Assembly (NCBI GenBank): GCA_030425385.1
Contig: JAUIAH010000003.1
Location: forward strand, 300,438-364,437
Length of the DNA: 64,000 bases
From: Verrucomicrobiia bacterium
GTDB taxonomy: Bacteria > Verrucomicrobiota > Verrucomicrobiia > Verrucomicrobiales > DEV007
Reading direction: 5' to 3'
Shown here: positions 44,938 to 54,600 of the stretch, piece by piece
Numbering within the stretch: position 1 is the first letter of the stretch
Layout of the letters: the number at the start of each line of letters is the position of its first letter
Notes under the pieces: model-generated
What the model was told of the DNA's origin: nothing
The model's database searches: none
The model's input: only the letters and a program-made list of their open reading frames with translations
Made by a program: the position numbers and the translations under genes

Positions 44938-45588
44938 TCAGGGAAGGTGGTGAAGCATCGTATCGGTTTCGACGATCGTGCCACCACAGACCGCTTGTGA
45001 GGCGTAGAGAGACGCCCGATGCGTCGTCTCCGAATAGTCGGCCTGAGCATCCTCGATCTGAATGACCTGGAACCCCCGGTCTGCGGCGTCACGCGCAGAG
45101 GTCTCCACGCATTGGCTGGTGGCGAGCCCTCCAAAGGCGAGCGTCGTCAGGTTGTCGTCCCGCAAACGCTGTTCAAATGCCGGGGCTGAGGTGAAGACGG
45201 AGTAGGTCGTCTTGCAGAAGCTGTCCTCGGCAACGGGTGCTAGGTCAGGGGCCACTTCAGAGAGAGGATCGCTTTGCAGTGGGTAGAGATTTGGAAAACC
45301 GTGGCGCTCAGCTTCCCGGTGGGCACGCGCAAAGGTGTGATGAAGGTCGGAACGATCGGCCGCTTTCCCACAGAGTCTGAGGTAGAGAACGGGGCGCCCG
45401 TGTTCGCGGAAAGCGGCAACCAGGCGTTGGAGATTGGGAAGAACCGTCTGGGCGCACCGTCGATGGATGTGGGAGAGGCACTCTGGGTCGATGCACGTGT
45501 GGAATCGGCCGAAGTCAGAGTCGGCTTCCAGATAGTAACGCTGCATGTCGACGACGACGAGGGCTGAGGCATCCAAACGCATGGGCAT
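44938..45588 (-). CDS. Isochorismatase family cysteine hydrolase
   Basis: 216 residues. The catalytic triad of the family is present: Asp14 (LVVVDMQRYY), Lys126 (SFCKTTYSVF) and Cys160 (GLATSQCVETSARDA), with a cis-peptide Gly-Leu before it. Members hydrolyse isochorismate, nicotinamide or N-carbamoyl amides; the short active-site loops do not reveal which. Convergent with the lipoprotein gene (12-base gap). No siderophore gene is adjacent to favour isochorismatase itself. Confidence 0.88.
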   Translation of the reverse strand: MPMRLDASALVVVDMQRYYLEADSDFGRFHTCIDPECLSHIHRRCAQTVLPNLQRLVAAFREHGRPVLYLRLCGKAADRSDLHHTFARAHREAERHGFPNLYPLQSDPLSEVAPDLAPVAEDSFCKTTYSVFTSAPAFEQRLRDDNLTTLAFGGLATSQCVETSARDAADRGFQVIQIEDAQADYSETTHRASLYASQAVCGGTIVETDTMLHHLP

Positions 45589-45853
45589 GCGGGGGATAAT
45601 GCCAAGTCTTAGACCTCACAAGCAAGGGCCGGATTGATTCAGTTTCTTAAAATATAAATATTTATAATTTATATCTTGAAAGTAGGACATTCTCATAAAC
45701 TATAGAAACTTTGACTTTGACTGGAAAGAATCACCAATGCGGATAGCTTCTGAGAATACGATCATTTCCTGGAAAAGCGACTTCCTTGTCTAAAATTATT
45801 GATAAATTATACATCTAGTCTAATTTCCACGATAATCTTGAATTTATCCTGCG
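45589..45853. other. AT-rich intergenic tract
   Basis: 265 bases much more AT-rich than the coding DNA around it. It contains the perfect palindrome TATAAATATTTATA (45653-45666), repeated T/A tracts and a good promoter match near its right end. No gene or RNA is recognised. Confidence 0.6.
45786..45813 (+). promoter_or_regulatory. Possible sigma-70 promoter of the 3D-domain lipoprotein gene
   Basis: TTGTCT (45786-45791) and TATACA (45808-45813) with a 16-base spacer, 40 bases before the ATG at 45854. Sequence match only. Confidence 0.4.
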
Positions 45854-46753
45854 ATGACAAACAAGCAGTCAGGAGCATTAATCCCCCTAGGTAGTCTTGC
45901 GGCCTTGCTGTTCGCCCTCAGTTTTGTCGGGTGTTCGCTAGAGACCTCCGACTACGGACGATCAACTTTTAAAAAGCAGACTTACGTGCGGTCGCATCCC
46001 CGTCCAGAAGCAGCTCTCAAGCGTCTGGCGGAGGCCGCGCAGACCCCATACCACGGGGTGGTCGCGGAGCGTCCCCGCATCGTGAAGGCCAAAGTGGTGA
46101 AGTTGGCGGAGCCGCAAGGCTATGAACGCTACGCTGTCGCTTACGGCAAGCCCTACGCCGTGGCTCAGGACAGCTCGATCATTCCTTTCGCGCTCCAATC
46201 CAAGCGCAAACCGTTGAAGCGTCTTGAGTTCCCCTTCTTTAAGAAGCTTCGCAAGAAGTCCGAGGAGCGAAACATTCAGCACTTGGTGGAGAACACATCT
46301 CGCCTTCGTGTCCGCACGACTGCCTACACCCACAACGAGTGGGACCATGTGAAATATGGTCGCAAGACGGCTCTCGGGACACGTCTTCGTTTCGGCAAGG
46401 TGCGAAGCGCGGCAGCCGATTGGTCCCGCTATCCTGTCGGGACGCAGTTCAAGATCGAGGGACAGCCAGGCATCCTCTACGAAGTTGATGACTATGGGAG
46501 TGCGTTGGTCGGGACGGGGACGGTCGATCTCTACAAGCCCACATTCTCAGCGATGAATCGGTGGGGCGTTCGCCACGTGAATATCGAGGTGGTGAAGTGG
46601 GGATCCTTCGCGAAAAGCCTCAATATCCTGAAGGGGCGGACCAAATGGTCTCATATCCGACGCATGGTCGCCTCCATCCATCAACGCGGCACAACGGAAT
46701 CGGGTCGGCTGACGGCCCTTCTGCTCCATCACGGACGAAAGCAGCAGGGCTGA
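45854..46753 (+). CDS. 3D-domain lipoprotein (cell-wall associated)
   Basis: 299 residues; lipobox in ALLFALSFVGCSLE. Residues ~150-255 form a 3D domain of the double-psi beta-barrel type, named for three Asp residues: LRVRTTAYTHNEWDHVKYGR, AAADWSRYPVGTQFKIEG, LYEVDDYGSALVGTGTVDLY and HVNIEVVKWGSF. The fold is that of MltA/YuiC lytic transglycosylases, so a role in peptidoglycan turnover is likely. The N-terminal ~140 residues are basic and of unknown fold. No functional link to the following biosynthetic genes is evident. Confidence 0.85.
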   Translation: MTNKQSGALIPLGSLAALLFALSFVGCSLETSDYGRSTFKKQTYVRSHPRPEAALKRLAEAAQTPYHGVVAERPRIVKAKVVKLAEPQGYERYAVAYGKPYAVAQDSSIIPFALQSKRKPLKRLEFPFFKKLRKKSEERNIQHLVENTSRLRVRTTAYTHNEWDHVKYGRKTALGTRLRFGKVRSAAADWSRYPVGTQFKIEGQPGILYEVDDYGSALVGTGTVDLYKPTFSAMNRWGVRHVNIEVVKWGSFAKSLNILKGRTKWSHIRRMVASIHQRGTTESGRLTALLLHHGRKQQG

Positions 46754-46870
46754 TAGCTTCCTGGGATGGTCGGAACCGCTTGATACGGCCGTGTCATTCG
46801 GCATGATGCTCAAGCGCATCAGCAGGAAACGGCCATCACCGATCGACATCAGAAGAGGAGGATAGCGGTC

Positions 46871-48454
46871 GTGGGTTTCGGCCCACGAGGGCTTGGCGCG
46901 CTTGAGGCGCTCGCGGCCCGTTTGCCCGATGGTGGTGATCCTGTCGGGATCGATATCTTCGAGACCTCGACGGCGCCCGGAGCAGGACCGAACTTTCATC
47001 CGGAAGAAAGTGAGGTTTGTCGGCTGAACATCCCTCTGCGGGACATTGACATCCGCCCACCGGGAGAAAGCCGATGCGGTGCCTTTTCCGATTGGATGCC
47101 GGATGCGACCGATCCCAATTCATTTCCAGCGCGGTCCGAACTCGGCCGCTATCTTGAAGCCCGGTATGCGGACCTCCGAGCAAATCCTTCTCTTCTCGTG
47201 ACGCCTCACGCAGTTCAGGTGGACAGGGTCACGCGCGAAGAGGGCGGATGGTTCCTATTCAGTGGTCAGGCAAGCCATGGACCATACGCGGAGGTCTTGC
47301 TAGCCGTCGGGCAGCCTGAAACGCGCCCTGACGACCAACTTGCCGAATGGCGGCAATCCTCTGGCACCTTGGTAGCTGCGTATCCTGCTCGTCTCCTCGA
47401 GAGACGGGCGGCTGAGTGGACTGGGCAATCCGTGGCCATTCGTGGCCTAGCCCTATCGGCTTTCGATGTCATACGAGTGCTGACAGTGGCGCAAGGAGGA
47501 CATTTCCGAGAGGGGGCCTATGTGCCTTCGGGTCGAGAACCCAAACGCATCTTGCCTTTCTCCCTCAATGGCCATCCACCGTATCCAAAGCCGGAGACCG
47601 GGGCACTCGACAGGCGATTCACCCCCACAGCGTCTGAGACAGCAGTCTTTTTAGCGGAGATGAAACAGGCGTCAGCGACGTCCTCGCCAGCAGAGGCGCG
47701 GGAGCAGATACATAGGGCTCTGGTGCCGACCATCCGGCGTCTTCAAGAGGAGATTGGAAAGGGTGAAGACGAGGACGCCATCGTGGCGTGGCTGGAGGCG
47801 GAATGGAAGGCTCCGTCATCTCAAGAGGGCGGCCGGCCGTGGGACATGCTGCAGGAAGGGATCTCCATGGCGGATGGAACTCAAAGGCCTTCCATTGGCT
47901 ACTCGGTGGGCCAGGTCTGGCGCAAATGGCAGGACGAGATCCGGCGCAGTTACAATCCGGTGGAGACGCCGCCGGCGACCGCAGAGGCCTTGATAGGATT
48001 CGATGAAGGACTCAAACGCTACTCCTACGGCCCTCCCGTAGCTTCTAGTCGAGAGCTCGTGGCGCTGGTTGAAGCGGGGATCGTTGATCTTGAGTTGTCG
48101 GAAGACCCGGAGATCGACTTGGCAGAGAGTGGTTGGGTCTTGAAGAGTGGCGGCCAAGAAGCCACCGCCGAAGTGATGATCGATGCGGTCCTGCCTTCAC
48201 CTGAGCTGTCCTCGGTTGGCGATCCCTTGGTGAGCGCGCTGGCCTCCGACGGCGTCCTTGGCGCAGTCGCTGAAGGCCTTGGCGTGCGGACCCGCCCGGA
48301 TGGAACACTGGTGAATTTGGAAGAGGAAGAATCAACGGGGCTGGCATTCCTCGGACGCCTTGCGCTGGGAAGTGTGATTGCCGTGGATTCCCTCCACGAC
48401 TGCTTTGGGCAAGCCTCGCATCGCTGGGCAGAAGGAGTTATCCAGCGCCTCTGA
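46871..48454 (+). CDS. FAD/NAD(P)-binding protein (COG4529-like); N-terminal start uncertain
   Basis: About 527 residues. The Rossmann FAD motif GFGPRGLGALEALAARL is at the very start, followed by FETSTAPGAGPNFHPEESEV, LNIPLRDIDIRP and a second dinucleotide-like region LLAVGQPETRPDDQLAEWRQ, AIRGLALSAFDVIRVLT. The family (NAD_binding_9 type) contains uncharacterised flavoproteins. GTG 46871 has a good ribosome site (GAGGAGG, 46855-46861) but would cut off the first beta strand (IAVV lies just upstream in frame); no ATG, GTG or TTG exists earlier in this frame back to the stop at 46781. It sits 163 bases before the megasynthase and may act with it. Confidence 0.75.
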   Translation: MGFGPRGLGALEALAARLPDGGDPVGIDIFETSTAPGAGPNFHPEESEVCRLNIPLRDIDIRPPGESRCGAFSDWMPDATDPNSFPARSELGRYLEARYADLRANPSLLVTPHAVQVDRVTREEGGWFLFSGQASHGPYAEVLLAVGQPETRPDDQLAEWRQSSGTLVAAYPARLLERRAAEWTGQSVAIRGLALSAFDVIRVLTVAQGGHFREGAYVPSGREPKRILPFSLNGHPPYPKPETGALDRRFTPTASETAVFLAEMKQASATSSPAEAREQIHRALVPTIRRLQEEIGKGEDEDAIVAWLEAEWKAPSSQEGGRPWDMLQEGISMADGTQRPSIGYSVGQVWRKWQDEIRRSYNPVETPPATAEALIGFDEGLKRYSYGPPVASSRELVALVEAGIVDLELSEDPEIDLAESGWVLKSGGQEATAEVMIDAVLPSPELSSVGDPLVSALASDGVLGAVAEGLGVRTRPDGTLVNLEEEESTGLAFLGRLALGSVIAVDSLHDCFGQASHRWAEGVIQRL

Positions 48455-48617
48455 AGGTGGTGTTTGGTCGGTAGCGAGAACGCTCGCGTTATTGCCAGAC
48501 AATGGTGCGAATGAGCTTTAAAGTGGTGTGTGAAGCTGATTAACGCGTGAATTATCATAAAATTGATACTTTATGTAGGCTCGTGTTGCTGCTTTCCACT
48601 CCCAATCGTCGCCTGTC

Positions 48618-51600
48618 ATGAGGTTGCTCGTTGCCGCCACGTTCACAGCCGAACCCTTGGAGCGCTATTTGATCCCAATCCTGGGCGCTTCCAACGGGCT
48701 CGAGGTTGCTTTCTGCCCGACCAACCAGCTGGCTCAGCAGTTGTTGGATCCTGCGAGTGCTTGGCATCGTGCAGAATCTGATCACCAGGTGGTGTTGGTG
48801 CGTGCGCGGGACATCGCTCCAGAGGATCCTGCCATGGGGCTCCAAGCCGTGGAGGAGTCGCTTCGAGAAGCGCGTTCACCGCGCCAGCCCTTGGTGCTCT
48901 TCTGCCCGCACCCTGAGGAGACGGAGGATGAACGGGAGCAGGCGAGGGAAGTGATCGCACGGCTGCGTGCTCAGGGGATTCTCGCATTCCCTAGTACAGC
49001 GATCACAGAACTCCTCCCCCCTGAGACCGCGGAGAGTGCCTTTGATCGTGAAGCGGATGCGGTCGGACAGATTGCTTACAAGGCGCCCCTCTATGCTGCT
49101 GTCGCCCTGAAGATAGCTCGCCAGATCGATGCGCAGAATCGTCCCCCTAAGAAGCTGATCGTCGTGGATGCCGATCATACTCTTTGGAGAGGAGTGTTAG
49201 GGGAAGATGGGTTGGAAGGCATTGACGTCGATGCCGCACGGCGTTGGCTGCAAACTTTCCTCCTGGAGCGCCGTGAGGCCGGCTTCCTTCTCGCCCTGTC
49301 ATCTAAAAACGAACTCCAAGACGTGCAGGAAGCTCTCTCCAAGCATCCGGCCATGGTGTTGCGTGAGGATCACTTCGTGTCCTTGCGAGTCAATTGGCGA
49401 CCGAAGTCAGAGAATGTTGCGGAATTGTGTGAGGATCTTGGTCTTGGCTTGGACAGCGTGATCTTCATCGATGACAATCCCGCTGAAGTGGCGGAGGTGA
49501 AGGCCAGTTGCCCTCAAGTGACCGGGGTCGCCTTGCCTTCTGAGCCAGGTGCCCTAGTCACGACCGTGGCGCAAATGGCTGCCTTTGATCTGGGCGCACC
49601 ACCCACGGAAGAAGATCGGCAGCGGTCCGAATTGTATCGATCCCAAGCAGAGCGCGCAGCGTCTCGTAAGCAAAGTGATAGCTTTCGGGCGTTCCTAGCC
49701 GATCTCCAATTGGAGGTGGGCATTGCGGCCATTTCAGAAGCAGACGACGACCGCGTGTCCCAGTTGAGCTTCCGAACGAACCAGTTCAATGCTTTCAAAG
49801 TGCCCTTCTCGCCAGAAACCTTGTCCGAGCGACGTGCAGCCGGAGACCTTGCCTTGGCTGTGCGGGCGAAGGACCGCTTTGGTGACTATGGGCTTGTAGG
49901 GGCGATGTTAGGGCATTGGGCGAATCGTGTGCTTGAGGTCGATCGCTTCTTCTTGAGTTGTCGTGCTCTTGGCAAAGGCGTGGAACGCCACATGATTCGG
50001 GCACTGGGCGAACTGGCCAAGGAGGAGAATTGCGAGACGCTTCGGATTCGATTTCAAGAAACGGAGCGAAACAGCGTTTGTAAGGCTTTTCTGGAGTCTG
50101 TCGGGGGGCCGTTGACGGCGGGATTCGTTAGTCTATGTGCCGATCGGGCTGCCCGGCTAGATCCACTTCCTGAGGTGGAAGATGCCCCTACTTCCAAGCC
50201 GTCGCCGATCCCAGTGGCAACGCCCACCGAGACTGCCTCTTTGTTAGAAACATGGGCGGACCCGCAGGCTCTGGCAGAGCACTTGGAGGATTCGCGGCAA
50301 CCGCGACCGGACCTGCCAGAAGCCCCAACCACGCCTCGCGATGCTATGGACAAGCGATTGCTTGATCTATGGGAGGCTGTGTTAGGAATAGAGGGGATTG
50401 GCATTGATGATCGCTTCTCGGCTCTAGGAGGGCGCTCCTTACAATTAGTGCAAATGCACGCGCGGTTGACTCGGGAGTTTCACGTCAACTTGCCGCTCAC
50501 AGATCTCTTCGAGTTGCCCACGGTTCGCGCCTTGGCAGATCGGTTAGGAAAGAAGCAGGCAAACGCCGAGGTGCCATCTCCCTCGACGCCGCAAGAGCGC
50601 TTGCCAAGTGAGCCCATCGCCATTGTGGGCATGGCTCTCCGCACGCCCGGAGCGGATTCAGTAGAGACCTTTTGGGAGAATCTTAGGCAAGGTGTGGACG
50701 CCCTCACCCGTCTTTCGGATGAAGACCTTGCGCGAGCGGGTCTCGATGTCCAGGCAGTGCGTCAGGATGAGAAGTATGTGCCTGTGAAAGGGTGCCTGGA
50801 AGGGGTGGAGGCATTTGATGCGGGTTTCTTTGGCATTCTTCCCAAGGAGGCCAAACACATGGATCCTCAACAGCGCGTCTTTCTTGAACTGGCGTGGGAG
50901 GCCTTGGAACGCGCTGGCTATGATCCTAACGCATATGCTGGGCGCATCGGTCTGTGGGCGGGTGCTTATCTGGATACCTACGTGATTGCCAACCTGCTCA
51001 CGGATAAGGAATTCCATGCTCAGTGGATCCCATCGATCCAAGTGGGTTCCCTCCAGACAGAGCTAGGGAATGACAAGGACTACCTGGCGACACGGGTCTC
51101 CTTCAAACTCAATCTGCGGGGCCCAAGCATGACGGTGCAAACGGCGTGCTCCACGTCCATGGTGGCCATTGCTCAAGCCGTCCAATCGTTGCGCGCAGGC
51201 GAATCCGACATGGCGATGGCGGGCGGCGTGACGATCACTTTGCCGGATCGTAAGGGCTACTACTACACTGAAGATGGCATGCTCTCGAAGGACGGTCGTG
51301 TCTGCACGTTCAGCGACGAAGCCAGCGGCACGGTCTTTGGAAATGGTGCGGGCCTTGTGGTGCTCAAGCGCCTGACAGATGCCCAAAGAGATGGCGATCA
51401 CATTCATGCCGTCATCAAAGGGGCTGCGTTGAACAATGATGGCGGGGTCAAGCACAGCTACACTGCGCCGAGCGTCGAAGGGCAAATGGATGTCATCACG
51501 ATGGCACAGCGGGATGCTGGCGTGTCGCCTGACACGATTTCGTATATTGAAGCCCACGGGACGGGGACGCCCTTGGGAGATCCTATCGAAGTGGCCGCCC

Positions 51601-54600
51601 TTACCAAGTGCTTCCGTCGCGCTACGGACAAGAAAGGCTACTGTGTGCTCGGTTCTCTCAAACCAAATGTAGGGCACCTTGACGTGGCCTCCGGCGTTTG
51701 CGGCGTCATCAAGACGGCGCTGGCGTTGGAGAAGGGTGAGATTCCACCCTTGCTTCATTTCAAGCGGCCGAACCCGAAGATTGATTTCGACTCCAGCCCA
51801 TTTCGGGTGGAGACCACACTTTCCAAGTGGGAATGTGAGGGGGCACGGCGAGCTGCCGTCAGTTCTTTCGGGGTGGGGGGAACGAACGCCCATGTGGTGT
51901 TGGAAGAGCCTCCAGAAGCAGTTGCCCGACGCGCCTCGCCGCGCGCGGCGCATCTCGTAGTGCTCTCTGCGCGATCGGAGTCGGCTCGCGAGGAGGCCAG
52001 TCATCGCTTGGCTAATTTCGCCAAAGTGACAGATGTGTCGCTAGCAGATGCTTCGTTCACGGCGATCACCGGAAGGCGAGTCTTTGCCAAGCGACTCGTC
52101 TGTGTGGCGCGTGATTGGCAGCACCTGCGAGAGAAATTGACATCTGGCAAGGTGGTCGTTGGCCAGGGAGGCAACGGGAACGCTCGCCTGAATTTCATGT
52201 TTCCCGGTCAGGGCGCGCAGCATGTTGGGATGGCGCGTGAGATCTACGCGTCCGAGCCTGTCTTCCGAGATCACATCGATGCCTGTGCGGCCTATCTGCA
52301 GGACGCTTTGGGGGGTGATCTGCGGGAAGTGCTCTACCCTGAAGTGTCGGACGAGGCCGCTACGGATCGCTTGAAACAGACGCGCTATGCGCAACCTAGC
52401 ATCTTCGTCATCGAGACGGGGCTGGCCAAGTTGTGGCAATCGTGGGGACTGGAGCCTCAGGCCATGATCGGTCACAGCGTTGGTGAATTTGCTGCCGCCT
52501 GTCTCGCAGGCGTCTTCACCTTGGAGGAAGGGCTGGATATCCTGGCAACACGCGGGCGCTTGATGAGTGATCTGCCAGGGGGAGCCATGCTCTCCGTGCG
52601 TTTGTCAGAAGAGGCCATCGCACCCTATCTGGGTGAGGCAGACCTGGCCGCCGTGAATGGGAAAGAACTCTGCGTCCTTGCTGGAAGTCATGAAGTGATT
52701 GGCAAGGTAGAGGCGCGCTTGGAAGGGGACGGGGTCACGGTGAAACACTTGCATACCTCTCACGGATTCCACTCTCGCATGATGGATCCTGTCATTGATC
52801 CTTTCGCCGAGGAAATTGCCAAGGCGGATTTGAGGGCGCCTAACATCCCCATCTATTCCACTGTCACAGGCACCTGGTTGACGGATGAAGAGGCGCAAGA
52901 TCCGTTCTACTGGGCGCGTCACCTCCGGCAACCCGTGCGTTTCTATCAATCCATCCAAGCGCTCGCTGGCACGGAAGGAGAACAGTTGTTTCTCGAAGTG
53001 GGCCCTGGGCAAACGTTGGCCACACTCGCCCGCCAATCGGTGGGGCGCGAAGGCGGGCACCAGTTCTTCGCCAGCGGGGCGCATGCGGCCGGGGGGGCTT
53101 CAGACTACGAACAACTGTTAGAAACACTCGGCCGATTCTGGATCCAGGGAGTGGCCTTGGATTGGAAAGCATACTTTGCCTCGGAGGAAGTGCGGCGCGT
53201 GCCCTTGCCTCCCTATCCCTTTGAGCGCAAGCGGCATTGGGTGGATCCCAAGCCATTGTCAGCAACCGCGGCATCGTCCGCGCCCGCGCCCGCCGCCCTT
53301 TCGCAAGTCGCTCTAGAGGCGGCAGAGCCCATCGTTCTTAACCCACCTACCATTCCTACTATGAAACGACGAGATGTCCTTGCCGATAAGATGCGAGAGG
53401 TCCTCAGTGAGCTTTCGGACATTCCAGAAGAGGAACTCGACGGAAGTCTATCATTCTTAGAGCTTGGCTTTGATTCGCTCCTCCTCACCCAAGTTGGGAA
53501 GGCTTTCCAAGATGCCTTCACTGCCAAAGTGACGATGCGACAGCTGATCGATGAGTTTCCAACCATCGACGCCTTAACTGCTCATCTCGATGCGACGCTC
53601 GATCCAAGTATCTTGGCGCCTGAGGAAAGCGCCCCTCCGGCAGCGCCTATATCTGAGGTGGCTCCAGTGGCTGCTCGGCAATCACCGCCACCCGTGGTGG
53701 CGATGCCGAATCCCGTGGCGGTGCCCACGCCTACCATCGAGACGAGTAGCCTCACAGGACAAGTGATCTCTCAGCAGATGGATCTCATGCGTCAACAACT
53801 AGCTTTGTTGCAAGGATCAGGTCCTACACCTACCAGTGCTCCTGTTCCCGTGGTCACAACCACCCCTGCTCCGGGTCCCGCACCAGCGGCGACGACGTCG
53901 GCACCTAAGACGAGCGTGGAGCCCAAGCCTGGCTCTACGGCTCACGGCCCTTACAAACCCCTCAATCGGACCAAGGACACCGGGCTTTCGGCCAGGCAGC
54001 AGCAGTTCATTGAGAATCTGACAAAGCGCTACAACGAGAAGACCAAGTCGTCGAAGGAGCGCACCCAGAAATATCGTCACTGCTTTGCCGATCCTCGCAC
54101 CGCCAACGGCTTCAATCGTTTGTGGAAGGATATGTGCTATCAGATCTTGGTAGATCGGGCGAAGGGGTCGAAGCTCTACGACATCGATGGCAATGAGTAC
54201 ATTGACATCGTCAATGGATTCGGGCCCAACTTCCTTGGGCACTCGCCTGATTTCGTGCTGGAAGCTCTCCATGATCAGTTAGACAAGACGATCGCGGTCG
54301 GCCCTCAAGCGGAGTTGGCAGGAGAGACGGCGGAACTCGTGTGTGATCTGATTGGAATGGATCGGGTGTGCTTTCTAAATACAGGTTCCGAAGCCGTGCA
54401 GGCAGCGATGCGAGTAGCGCGCACCGTGACTGGACGCGATAAGATCATCGTTTTCGAAAAGGACTATCACGGAAACTTTGACGAGGTGCTCGTGCGTGGA
54501 GCCAATCGCAACGGTAAGTTCAAATCCATGCCCATTGCGCCTGGCATCCCCAGACGTGCGGTCGCGGACATCCTGGTTTTGCCCTACGGCACGGACGAGA

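Noticed and set aside
48618..50100. Methoxymalonyl-ACP synthesis as the function of the FkbH part
   Set aside because: That route needs FkbG/FkbI/FkbK-type dehydrogenase, oxidase and methyltransferase genes, none of which is present, and the domain is fused ahead of the first ACP and KS, the position of a starter loader.
51063..52004. 313-codon open frame on the minus strand within the KS region
   Set aside because: It is antisense to well-supported KS/AT sequence with intact catalytic motifs. Its Arg/His-rich translation has no family look and it is a composition effect of GC-rich coding DNA.
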